From a virus, in IMG/VR virus record IMGVR_UViG_3300046733_000717, positions 1-42,993 of that record: DNA of 42,993 bases, one strand, 5' to 3'. Position numbers and translations under genes: made by a program. This document shows positions 32,276 to 39,516 of the stretch, piece after piece; positions within the stretch are counted from its first letter, which is position 1; each line of letters opens with the position of its first letter. The notes under the pieces are model-generated. The model ran no database searches. It saw only the letters and a list, made by a program, of their open reading frames with translations, and was not told the DNA's origin.

Positions 32276-32845
32276 ATGAAAATAGCAATCACGCAACGTG
32301 TGATTGACTTTCGAAACGGTCCATACGACAGCTTAGATCACGGATTCTATGACATGTTCTCTGGACACACATTAAGACCAATTCCAAATAACTTAGAACA
32401 CTATCAAACAGATATCGTAGTTAAAAGTGATTTAGTAGTATTTACAGGTGGTAACAGCATGGTACCTGGTAATTGGCAATATAATGAAAACCGTTTAAGA
32501 GTAGAAAAGCACACGTTAGATTTAGCCAAGCTCTATAATAAACCAATATTAGGAATTAGCAGAGGAAGTCAATTCCTTAATGTAAGTTTCGGCGGCAAAA
32601 TTGCACTAAATGGTAGACACAAGCAAGATCATAATGTATACTACAATGGTAGTGAAGTAGAAGTTTGTAGTAGACACGAAGAAATATTAAGTAAAATACC
32701 TTATGGTGCAACATCATTAGCAACAGACGAAGATGGAAATTGTGAGAGCTGGAAACTAGATAACATTATAACAGTACTATGGCACCCTGAACGAATGAAT
32801 ACACATTGGTTGCCATACGAAGCATACGGAGTATTAGGATTATGA
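32276..32845 (+). CDS. Class-I glutamine-amidotransferase-like (PuuD-type) protein with Ser at the nucleophile site
   Basis: 189 residues. The GATase fold is recognised by DLVVFTGGNSMVPGNW (oxyanion-type GG), GISRGSQFLN near residue 101, and LWHPER near residue 170 (catalytic His and Glu). The elbow is GICRGxQ in PuuD-like enzymes, so the catalytic Cys is replaced by Ser. This may abolish amidotransfer or create a serine hydrolase-like form. It overlaps the cytidylyltransferase by four bases, implying a linked pathway. Confidence 0.8.
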   Translation: MKIAITQRVIDFRNGPYDSLDHGFYDMFSGHTLRPIPNNLEHYQTDIVVKSDLVVFTGGNSMVPGNWQYNENRLRVEKHTLDLAKLYNKPILGISRGSQFLNVSFGGKIALNGRHKQDHNVYYNGSEVEVCSRHEEILSKIPYGATSLATDEDGNCESWKLDNIITVLWHPERMNTHWLPYEAYGVLGL

Positions 32846-33258
32846 GAATAGGATTTACATGTAGTACATTTGACTTGTTACACGCAGGTCATATAGGCAT
32901 GCTTAGAGAAGCAAAAGCAAACTGTGATGTTTTGATTGTAGGATTACAAAGTGATCCAACTATTGATCGCCCAGATACAAAGAATAAACCCATACAAACA
33001 ATGGTAGAACGTTATGCACAACTTAATGCATTAAAGTTTGTAGATGAGATTGTACCGTATCAAACTGAACAAGATTTAATGGATATATTAGAACTGTTTC
33101 AGTTAGACGTTAGATTCTTAGGTGACGAATATAAAGAAAAAGAATTTACTGGAAAAGACATATGCCGTAAGCGTGGCATTGAGCTACACTTTAATAAAAG
33201 AGATCACAGATTCAGTACAACAGATTTAAGAAAAAGGGTATGCAATAATGAGAATTGA
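32842..33258 (+). CDS. Cytidylyltransferase-family nucleotidyltransferase (TagD-like)
   Basis: 138 residues from ATG 32842 (ATGA overlap). [18 protein letters not shown] near residue 7-24 contains the HxGH nucleotide-binding motif. [12 protein letters not shown] follows, and STTDLRKR near the C-terminus is the family STT motif. It would join CTP or ATP to a phosphorylated alcohol or acid, as in glycerol-3-phosphate or sugar-phosphate activation. Together with the preceding GATase-like gene it may modify a surface glycan or make an unusual nucleotide. Substrate not determinable. Confidence 0.85.
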   Translation: MRIGFTCSTFDLLHAGHIGMLREAKANCDVLIVGLQSDPTIDRPDTKNKPIQTMVERYAQLNALKFVDEIVPYQTEQDLMDILELFQLDVRFLGDEYKEKEFTGKDICRKRGIELHFNKRDHRFSTTDLRKRVCNNEN

Positions 33259-34378
33259 TCAAGACATAAAATTAGACTACAGTGACGTTTTAATTCGTCC
33301 AAAGCGTAGTACATTAAGTTCACGCAAACAAGTAAGACTTGAACGCAAGTTTAAATTCAGAAACAGCAGACACGAATACGAAGGTATTCCTATTATGGCT
33401 GCTAACATGGATGGTGTCGGAACATTTGAAATGGCAGATGAACTTGCTCAACAAAATATATTTACATGTTTAGTAAAAACATATTCATTGGAAGAACTTG
33501 TAGACTTTTTTAACAATGATTATCCAGATAATAGAAGAACACAAAACATTGCTATGAGCATTGGTACAGGAACAATAGACTTTGATAAGTTAGAAGCCGT
33601 GTACAATAAAGTAAGCAATAAACTAAAATATGTATGTATGGATATTGCAAATGGTTACAGTGATCACTTTGCACAACATGTTAAAAAAGTTCGTAATGCA
33701 TTTCCTAATTTAGTAATTATAGCAGGTAATGTAGTTACTGGAGAAATGACAGAGGAGTTAATTTTAAGTGGAGCAGATATTGTTAAAGTCGGAATTGGAC
33801 CAGGAAGTGTGTGTACAACAAGAATCCAAACAGGAGTCGGGTATCCGCAACTTAGTGCAGTCATTGAGTGTGCAGATGCGGCGCATGGACTTGGTGGACA
33901 TATTATCGCTGATGGCGGCTGTACTTGTCCTGGCGATGTGGCTAAGGCTTTTGCTGGCGGCGCCGACTTTGTAATGCTTGGTGGTATGCTTGCTGGCCAT
34001 AATCAAGGCGGTGGTGACGTAATTACTCGATACTATGAAACTAATGAACTAGAATATCAAGTTGGCGAGCATTTGGCCAATCGTGTACATAAAGTAGAAG
34101 AAAAAAAGTTTGTGCAGTTTTATGGAATGAGTAGTGATGCGGCAAACACTAAACACTTTGGTGGATTAAAAGATTATCGAAGTAGTGAAGGACGTGAAGT
34201 ACTTGTACCATATCGTGGTGACGTTGCTAACACACTTCAAGACTTATTAGGCGGATTGCGTAGTACATGTACATACGCAGGTGCAATGAAACTTAAACAA
34301 CTTAGCAAATGCACTACGTTTGTTCGTGTTAACAATCAGTTTAACAAAACATACGAAAGCACAACAACTAAGACGTAG
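33248..34378 (+). CDS. guaC: GMP reductase
   Basis: 376 residues. It tracks E. coli GuaC closely from [20 protein letters not shown]. The active-site loop [20 protein letters not shown] has the catalytic Cys; [20 protein letters not shown] and [12 protein letters not shown] are also conserved. Relative to GuaC there is an insertion of about 20 residues after LAGHNQGG (near residues 257-285). The reaction is GMP + NADPH to IMP + NH3, which would help convert guanine nucleotides toward adenine pools suited to AT-rich DNA. It overlaps the preceding gene by 11 bases. Confidence 0.95.
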   Translation: MRIDQDIKLDYSDVLIRPKRSTLSSRKQVRLERKFKFRNSRHEYEGIPIMAANMDGVGTFEMADELAQQNIFTCLVKTYSLEELVDFFNNDYPDNRRTQNIAMSIGTGTIDFDKLEAVYNKVSNKLKYVCMDIANGYSDHFAQHVKKVRNAFPNLVIIAGNVVTGEMTEELILSGADIVKVGIGPGSVCTTRIQTGVGYPQLSAVIECADAAHGLGGHIIADGGCTCPGDVAKAFAGGADFVMLGGMLAGHNQGGGDVITRYYETNELEYQVGEHLANRVHKVEEKKFVQFYGMSSDAANTKHFGGLKDYRSSEGREVLVPYRGDVANTLQDLLGGLRSTCTYAGAMKLKQLSKCTTFVRVNNQFNKTYESTTTKT

Positions 34379-34645
34379 TCAGTTATGCGTTTAAAGCATT
34401 TCGTATATGCTTATAGTGCAACAATACTTACTTACTTTTTAGAGGTCTATTTGATAAATAGATGTGTAATAAGAAAAGCGACCTCAGCTTAGAAAAAATG
34501 AGTGGCACTCGGGAAAGACCAGGGCATAACCCATGCCTTACAAGTGGCGCAGTGGCAACATAGGCGCAGTGGTAGCAGCCAGGAGAGACTGGCAAAACAA
34601 ATGGATGCTTTCCCAAAAACATCCACACATAAACGGAGAATGAAA
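34379..34645 (+). other. Non-coding leader with several hairpins
   Basis: About 267 bases without a convincing gene. A GATAAATA late-like box lies at 34453-34460. From about 34500 the sequence is GC-richer and folds locally: GGCAT/ATGCC, GCCAG-GAGAGA-CTGGC, and TGGATG...CATCCA just before the Shine-Dalgarno. It also contains a direct repeat GGCGCAGTGG (twice, eight bases apart). It may be a regulatory leader RNA for the genes from 34646. Confidence 0.5.
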
Positions 34646-34852
34646 ATGACAAAACACTTTTTTAGTGGCCTGTCATGGATATTTGGTGGAAACCCACGTG
34701 CGGCTATTGACCAAAATCTATTGACTTACGCCAAAACAGAATACGGAAAAGACTGGTCGTATGCGTATGAACACATGCTAGCCAACAATGGTCAGCCACC
34801 TAAGTATAGAGCTGACTTATCTACTAACAAAAACCTTACAGGATGGATCTAA
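34646..34852 (+). CDS. Small protein, 68 aa, downstream of structured leader
   Basis: Start ATG 34646 is set by GGAG eight bases upstream; an ATG at 34640 is too close, and a frame open back to 34502 would translate the structured leader. Features: TKHFFSGLSWIFGGNPRAAI, YAKTEYGKDWSYAYEH. No family recognised. It likely forms an operon with the next three small genes. Confidence 0.55.
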   Translation: MTKHFFSGLSWIFGGNPRAAIDQNLLTYAKTEYGKDWSYAYEHMLANNGQPPKYRADLSTNKNLTGWI

Positions 34853-34854
34853 CA

Positions 34855-35076
34855 ATGACTACAGCAACAGTATATCAAACAACATGCAAATTATGTGAAG
34901 TAATAGGCGTAAAAATTAGTGCAGTATTTGCACGTATGATTGAAATGAGTGAACAAGCAGGCAGATCAAAAGCCGCTAGTGAACTTGCAAGACAAGGATA
35001 TCATAAAGAAGCAAAAGCATTGATGTTAGAACTAAACGAAGTACGTAACGAAATACAAGCGAGAAGAAAAAAATGA
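34855..35076 (+). CDS. Small protein, 73 aa, related to the DUF1127-type neighbour
   Basis: From ATG 34855 with AGGA upstream; an ATG at 34843 in frame is possible. The N-terminus MTTATVYQTTCKLCEV pairs with MTTLTLSKTYCTICDT in the next gene, each with a CxxC. The C-terminal helices (SKAASELARQGYHKEAKALM) resemble a diverged DUF1127 segment. It is probably a paralog of the next gene. Overlaps it by four bases. Confidence 0.55.
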   Translation: MTTATVYQTTCKLCEVIGVKISAVFARMIEMSEQAGRSKAASELARQGYHKEAKALMLELNEVRNEIQARRKK

Positions 35077-35327
35077 CTACATTAACACTATCAAAAACTT
35101 ATTGTACAATTTGTGATACAGTTAAAAATGCTTTTAACGCAGTATTAGAAGCAAGAGCAAAACGTTCAAGTCGTAATGCAACTTATAAAGCTCTACAACA
35201 ACTAAGTAATGCAGAATTAAATGACATCGGAATTTGCAGAGGCGATATTAATTATATTGCTAACGGTGGAACAGTATACAGAGGAAGATTTGGTTATACA
35301 ACAGACAAAGAAAACGAGTTAGTATAA
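35073..35327 (+). CDS. DUF1127-domain small protein, 84 aa
   Basis: The DUF1127 signature is visible near residues 45-67: a basic run (SRNATYKALQQL) then SNAELNDIGICRGDI, which matches the L-x-ELxDIG-x-xRxDI core. DUF1127 proteins of alphaproteobacteria are short RNA-linked or regulatory proteins. An N-terminal CxxC (CTIC) precedes. The gene probably came from an alphaproteobacterial host. Confidence 0.78.
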   Translation: MTTLTLSKTYCTICDTVKNAFNAVLEARAKRSSRNATYKALQQLSNAELNDIGICRGDINYIANGGTVYRGRFGYTTDKENELV

Positions 35328-35377
35328 TGTGGCCTTACACTGACGACGAACTTGAGTTTATTAATAAACCAAAATAA
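35327..35377 (+). CDS. Candidate 16-residue peptide MWPYTDDELEFINKPK
   Basis: ATG shares a base with the previous TAA. The product starts MWPYTDDELEF, a style of tiny conserved peptide I associate with T4-like marine phages. Translational coupling supports it; its length keeps confidence moderate. Confidence 0.4.
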   Translation: MWPYTDDELEFINKPK

Positions 35378-35393
35378 AGTATAGTTTTAATCG

Positions 35394-35401
35394 CATAAAT
35401 A
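35394..35401 (+). promoter_or_regulatory. T4-late-like promoter giving a leaderless start
   Basis: CATAAATA is followed by exactly five bases (GTTGT) and the ATG at 35407. No Shine-Dalgarno is visible. AAAGTATAGTTTTAA just upstream matches the block conserved in the operator-promoters. Confidence 0.55.
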
Positions 35402-35406
35402 GTTGT

Positions 35407-36381
35407 ATGAGCAAAGTACATCTATTATCAGAAATTATACAAAACTTAACTGTAGCACCTTCGCAAGAAGATAAACTAGACATTCTAGAACAATACAGCA
35501 AAGAAGTTATATTGAAGCGGGTTATAAGTATTTCTTATAACCCGTGGATCAATCTTAACATGTCAGATTTTACACCAAAGCGTATGGGTAAAAAGTTTGG
35601 CATGGGCATTGCAAAATTCACTCACATCATAGACGATATCATCCAGGAAAAATATACTGACAAAGAAAAGTATTTTTCATGTAATATGGCAATGCAACAT
35701 ATGAATCAATATGATGCTCCAATATTTGTATCAGTTATCAGACAAGATCTAGACTTAGGTTTAGAAATAGATACAATCAATAAAGTATGGCCTGGATTAA
35801 TAATGGGCTATCCTATTAGTACACCTTCCACAATAGATTACAAAACATTTAAATTATTTCCAGCATCTGTACAGCAATGTTCTAGAGGTTTACGTGTTAA
35901 CATTATTATACACAATGATGTAGTTACTTACAATGATAAAAATGGTAATGCAATATCGGGTTGGGATATGTATGATCAACAATTTAAAAACCTAGCACAA
36001 GGGCAAAGTACTGTATATGATGGACACGCAGTTGTAGCAAATGGTCCTAATATTGTAGAAACTGATAATGAAAAAGTATTAGAAGCACAACCAGAAGATA
36101 TTAAGTTTATGCTATGGGATGTAATACGCTATGATGGATTTATTGAAGGTAAAGACACACGTATTGGATACAACTGGCGTTATAATGGATTGGAACATAT
36201 GTGTATACTTGCTATAGAGAAAAATCCACAACCATGTTATTCTGTTTCTAAAGCAGAACTTGTAGGTAGTCAAGAACAGTTAGAACTTACAATTAATAAA
36301 ATAGGATCTTGTGTTGTTAAAAGTTTAGATGGTACGTGGAAACATGGTATTGATGACACGCAACTTATTTACGAGAAATAA
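35407..36381 (+). CDS. Degenerate T4-type (gp30-like) DNA ligase, probably inactive
   Basis: 324 residues. Homology to T4 ligase is read from KLDILEQYSKEVILKRVISI, RQDLDLGLEIDTINKVWPGL, FKLFPASVQQCSRGLRV, FMLWDVIRYDGF and LDGTWKHGIDDTQLIYEK. The nucleotidyl motif KxDG is CSRG, so the adenylated Lys is lost. Motif III DGEL is DGHA and motif IV EG is changed. The protein ends where motif V begins, so the OB domain is missing (T4 ligase is 487 aa). The frame is fully intact, which suggests a retained non-catalytic role. Confidence 0.75.
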   Translation: MSKVHLLSEIIQNLTVAPSQEDKLDILEQYSKEVILKRVISISYNPWINLNMSDFTPKRMGKKFGMGIAKFTHIIDDIIQEKYTDKEKYFSCNMAMQHMNQYDAPIFVSVIRQDLDLGLEIDTINKVWPGLIMGYPISTPSTIDYKTFKLFPASVQQCSRGLRVNIIIHNDVVTYNDKNGNAISGWDMYDQQFKNLAQGQSTVYDGHAVVANGPNIVETDNEKVLEAQPEDIKFMLWDVIRYDGFIEGKDTRIGYNWRYNGLEHMCILAIEKNPQPCYSVSKAELVGSQEQLELTINKIGSCVVKSLDGTWKHGIDDTQLIYEK

Positions 36382-37120
36382 TCTTCTTAATATAATGAGC
36401 ACCTAAATGATCGTAAAGATTATCAAAGAATTGAAACTTACTCCAAGCTCTACATCTTCCACGTAGTTTATCTTTTAAACGCTGAAAGTAACTCATGTTA
36501 TTACTAATTTTATTAGTATAAGACATGTAGTATAATTCACCTATATGATGATAATATCCAAATGGTGGAACTTGTGGAACAATGTCATTGTTATTAACAA
36601 AACGATATGCTTCTATATCTTTAAATTGTTCTCCCCATTCTTTATTTCCAGTTCTAGGACATCCATAAGTATAAAGCACTTGATTAGCACCTAATGCATG
36701 AAATCTACTTGTACATATAGTTGCCATTGCGGCTCCTAAACTATGTCCAGTAATTACAAGTTTTTTAGTAGTTACTTTTTTACCTAACCATTTTCTAATG
36801 TTAGGATAAAGTTTATCTAATTCACCTTTGAATCCCGAATGTACATGTCCTTTAGTTTCTGCATCTGCAGGCCATGCTTTAATATCAGCAATAATATCAC
36901 TAAATTGCGTAGGTTCTGTTCCTCTAAATGCAATTACAATATAGTCATGCATTGTAATTCCATATGCTTGTGCATTACCTACTTCAAAGAATTTTAAATT
37001 TGTATGTTTTATTTTTTTATCAGTTAAAAACTTTTTCATTGCATCTGTATCTTCGTAAGCATATTCGCAAATCCATGCACATAATTCTGCTAGGTCCCAA
37101 TTTATAGTTTTATTTTTCAT
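36365..37120 (-). CDS. Class 3 lipase-like hydrolase
   Basis: 251 residues. VITGHSLGAAMATI holds the nucleophile Ser in GxSxG. YGCPRTGN, NNNDIVPQVPP (catalytic Asp) and a C-terminal YDHLGAHYI (His) complete the class 3 lipase pattern, and DYIVIAFRGTEP is the usual oxyanion-side strand. No signal peptide is seen. It could attack host lipids at lysis or modify membranes. It lies on the reverse strand, converging with the ligase remnant (17-base overlap). Confidence 0.87.
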   Translation of the reverse strand: MKNKTINWDLAELCAWICEYAYEDTDAMKKFLTDKKIKHTNLKFFEVGNAQAYGITMHDYIVIAFRGTEPTQFSDIIADIKAWPADAETKGHVHSGFKGELDKLYPNIRKWLGKKVTTKKLVITGHSLGAAMATICTSRFHALGANQVLYTYGCPRTGNKEWGEQFKDIEAYRFVNNNDIVPQVPPFGYYHHIGELYYMSYTNKISNNMSYFQRLKDKLRGRCRAWSKFQFFDNLYDHLGAHYIKKIISRK

Positions 37121-37421
37121 GAATTAATTTCTCCAGTCTGTGTGTAGGAATACGTGTATTATAAATATATCTCCATACTTTGCCTCTTCCATTATCAACT
37201 TCAAATATAGTTTCTCTATATCCTATACTAATAATAGTTGCTTTTTCACCATCTAAGAAAACACTATCACCAGGTTCAAAACCCGGCTTCATTTTCCAAC
37301 GAAGGCTTGCTACTAGATCACTAACAAGATCTTTAACCCACAGTGCTACTATTCCAGTAAACACTAAGCCTAGAATTGGTGATATAAATTGCTGAAAATG
37401 TAATACTTCTGATTCTAACAT
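37110..37421 (-). CDS. Membrane protein with MscS-like beta domain
   Basis: 103 residues. One or two hydrophobic helices (residues 12-36, ISPILGLVFTGIVALWV) precede a beta domain: FEPGDSVFLDGEKATIISIG, then TIFEVDNGRGKVWRYIYNTR. The GD-x-V-x-(I/L)-x-G and the following IG-x-R-x-T are the MscS beta-domain pattern. The multi-helix pore region of full MscS is absent. It overlaps the lipase by 11 bases, so the pair may act together at the envelope. Confidence 0.65.
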   Translation of the reverse strand: MLESEVLHFQQFISPILGLVFTGIVALWVKDLVSDLVASLRWKMKPGFEPGDSVFLDGEKATIISIGYRETIFEVDNGRGKVWRYIYNTRIPTHRLEKLIHEK

Positions 37422-37455
37422 ATTATAACTATTTATTAAAAAATTACAAAAACAC

Positions 37456-37484
37456 TTGACTTTATATAAAAAACACCATATAAT
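37456..37484 (+). promoter_or_regulatory. sigma70-type promoter for peroxiredoxin
   Basis: TTGACT at 37456-37461, a 17-base spacer and TATAAT at 37479-37484. The start is about 25 bases before the ATG at 37517, which is preceded by TAGGAGA. The upstream AATAAATAG on the reverse strand may be the promoter for the opposite gene. Confidence 0.75.
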
Positions 37485-37516
37485 TACGTTAATTGATCAA
37501 CTATAGGAGAATATCA

Positions 37517-38050
37517 ATGAATGAAATTACGACTGTACCATCAGTATCATTTAGAGTTAGGGTCCCAGACGAGAATGCTGAATCTAACAATTGTGAAATC
37601 ATGCCTTCAACATGGGCAGATCTAACTACTGATGAAATTTTTAATAACAAGAAAGTTATTGTGTTTAGTTTGCCAGGTGCATTTACACCTACTTGCTCTA
37701 CATTTCAACTTCCAGGATTTGAGCTAGATGCACAAAAATTCTATGATAAAGGTGTAGACGCTATTTACTGTATTAGTGTTAATGATGCCTTTGTTATGAA
37801 TGCATGGCGTGATGCACAAAATCTAAAAAACGTCAAAGTTATTCCAGATGGGAATGGCGACTTTACTAAAGGTATGAATATGGATGTTACGTTTAATAAT
37901 CGTGGCTTTGGTATGCGTAGTTGGCGTTATGCAATGATTGTTGATAACGGAACAATTACACAGATGTTTACTGAACCAGGAAAAACAACAGATTCAGATC
38001 CAGATCCATATGGTGAAACTTCCCCTGATAATGTATTTGCATCTCTATAG
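37517..38050 (+). CDS. Peroxiredoxin (Prx5/AhpC-TSA-like)
   Basis: 177 residues from ATG 37517 with AGGAG upstream; a TTG further upstream is rejected. FSLPGAFTPTCSTFQLPGF near residues 48-66 holds the peroxidatic Cys in PxxxTxxC and the conserved Pro of the Prx5 subfamily. GFGMRSWRYAMIVDNG supplies the catalytic Arg. It reduces peroxides with thiol donors, possibly the phage glutaredoxin. A role in oxidative-stress defence during infection is likely. Confidence 0.92.
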   Translation: MNEITTVPSVSFRVRVPDENAESNNCEIMPSTWADLTTDEIFNNKKVIVFSLPGAFTPTCSTFQLPGFELDAQKFYDKGVDAIYCISVNDAFVMNAWRDAQNLKNVKVIPDGNGDFTKGMNMDVTFNNRGFGMRSWRYAMIVDNGTITQMFTEPGKTTDSDPDPYGETSPDNVFASL

Positions 38051-38059
38051 GAGTAACTA

Positions 38060-38554
38060 TTGAAAGTTATTAAAGATTCAATTGAAAACTTTTTTAAGTG
38101 GGTATCTAATAGTGAGTTAGTTGAACTAACTGACATAGATTGTTCTGAAGATCCAGTAAGGCCTAAATTAGACTTGGAATTTAGAACATCATTTGGTAGA
38201 AAAATATTTGGTCTAAAAGCTAATAATGAAATACAAGGCATTATATGTATTGCGTATTGTAATGATATTCCACAAAGTGAAAGAGAATTAAACCTATTAA
38301 GTCAGAATGCTAACTTACTTAACAATGCAGATATAGCAGTCGCATATACTGTATGGTCACGTAAGAAAGGCGCTGGCAGAGAAATTGTAACTAAACTAAA
38401 AGAATATTATAAAGACAGAGATGATATTAAACGTTTAGTTACACTTTCGCCACTTACACCAATGGCTACACATTTTCATATTAGCAATGGTGCAAAGTTA
38501 GTACAACATAATTCAGATACACAAAATTTTGAATATATCCAAAATAAAGGTTGA
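38060..38554 (+). CDS. GNAT-like acyltransferase, TTG start
   Basis: 164 residues starting at TTG 38060, seven bases after AGGAG; no nearby ATG fits. The C-terminal half AVAYTVWSRKKGAGREIVTK, then RLVTLSPLTPMATHFHISNG and FEYI follow the acetyl-CoA-binding (R/Q-x-x-G-x-G) and beta-bulge pattern of acyltransferases. The substrate is unknown. Its TGA overlaps the -35 of the tmRNA promoter. Confidence 0.65.
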   Translation: MKVIKDSIENFFKWVSNSELVELTDIDCSEDPVRPKLDLEFRTSFGRKIFGLKANNEIQGIICIAYCNDIPQSERELNLLSQNANLLNNADIAVAYTVWSRKKGAGREIVTKLKEYYKDRDDIKRLVTLSPLTPMATHFHISNGAKLVQHNSDTQNFEYIQNKG

Positions 38555-38581
38555 CAGAATATCAACAAGAGTGTATAAATA
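38551..38581 (+). promoter_or_regulatory. tmRNA promoter, combined early and late elements
   Basis: TTGACA at 38551-38556, a 17-base spacer and TATAAA(TA) at 38574-38581. The last eight bases are a perfect T4 late TATAAATA box, so one site may serve both sigma70-type and late transcription. The predicted start is about 38587. Confidence 0.75.
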
Positions 38582-38586
38582 TAACT

Positions 38587-38894
38587 TGTAACGTTGAAGC
38601 AATTCAAACGCTATTCAGGACCTCGGGGCAGTACCGAGCGACTCCACCAAAAGCACTTGTAGATGAGATATTGGATCACTGCTTGCGAGTGCTTTTGATG
38701 GGGTCGAAATAGGATCGACTGGTAGTTAATAGAGTATGTGGAGTTATCCGGATCTAAGCACGGTTATCGCGAAGAAACTTTATAATTGCAAATAACAATT
38801 ATGCGCCAGCAATGGCATTAGCGGCTTAGTTTAACTAAGCACGTAGGGGTGGGTACTACCTGGCAACAGAAGTGCCTCCATTAACGAAGATGGG
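38587..38894 (+). ncRNA. ssrA: Circularly permuted two-piece tmRNA (ssrA)
   Basis: The acceptor piece comes first and ends CGACTCC-A-CCA (38639-38649), preceded by a T-arm-like CTCGG/CCGAG. An intervening segment has AAAAGCACT...AGTGCTTTT arms for processing. The coding piece begins GGGGTCG (38700-38706), pairing with CGACTCC. The tag frame is GCA at 38788 to TAG at 38829: ANNNYAPAMALAA, so the tag is AANNNYAPAMALAA with the charged Ala. GCTTAG-TTTAA-CTAAGC is the stop-codon hairpin. This arrangement is typical of alphaproteobacteria. Outer ends are approximate. Confidence 0.93.
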
Positions 38895-38919
38895 ACCATT
38901 TATAAATTAAGGAACATTT

Positions 38920-39516
38920 ATGAAAAATATAATCATTACAGCAGCAATGGCTGCCTTTATCTCGTCTACGGCAATCGCAGACGATTATGATAATACATCA
39001 TTAACAATGGCTGCCGAAGGCTCTGTTTATGGTGTTGAGTTATCAACAAACGATACTACAAGATCAGTAAGTGTGTATAACACTAACGGTTCTTTAGATT
39101 TGGGCGTACAGTTATCAGATAACGGTACAAACAGAGATTACAATGTATCTGTTGGTAAAACTATCGAAATGCCACTAGGTTCAGCTGAAACTACACTTGC
39201 AACAGCATATGTATCAGGTGAAGCTGAATACAATTGGGGCGATAGCTTTACTAAAAGTGAAATTCATTTAACGCCAAAAGTTGGAGTTAAAACAAGTATC
39301 GCTAACTTTACACCATACGGTGAATTAGGCTACGGTCTAAAATCAATCGAAGGTGATTACACAGATATCAATAGAGATACACCATTTGCAGAAATTGGTA
39401 CATCACTAAGATTAACTGATGCTACTTCATTAAAAGCAGGCATCAAGCAATCAATGAATAACGATTGGGACAAAACTGATCGTGAAGTTGGTGTTAAATT
39501 AACTGTATCGTTCTAA
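38920..39516 (+). CDS. Phage-encoded outer-membrane beta-barrel protein
   Basis: 198 residues. A Sec signal peptide (KNIIITAAMAAFISSTAIA, residues 2-20) is followed by alternating beta strands with Thr/Ser/Asn turns and no long helices. The C-terminus VKLTVSF ends in Phe with the outer-membrane beta-signal pattern. It would be exported and inserted by the host Bam machinery. Phages can use such proteins to change permeability or block other phages. It is 25 bases from the tmRNA end, with AAGGAAC before the ATG. Confidence 0.75.
   Translation: MKNIIITAAMAAFISSTAIADDYDNTSLTMAAEGSVYGVELSTNDTTRSVSVYNTNGSLDLGVQLSDNGTNRDYNVSVGKTIEMPLGSAETTLATAYVSGEAEYNWGDSFTKSEIHLTPKVGVKTSIANFTPYGELGYGLKSIEGDYTDINRDTPFAEIGTSLRLTDATSLKAGIKQSMNNDWDKTDREVGVKLTVSF

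Noticed and set aside
34550-34600. tRNA or tRNA remnant in the leader
   Set aside because: GCGCAGTGGTAGC resembles a D-arm, but no anticodon arm, T-loop or acceptor pairing follows.
34490-34640. Known riboswitch (glutamine, SAM or preQ1 type)
   Set aside because: Conserved cores of these classes were not recognised in the sequence; left as unassigned structured leader.
34502-34645. Upstream extension of the 34646 gene
   Set aside because: It would read through hairpin-rich sequence; GGAG eight bases before 34646 decides the start.
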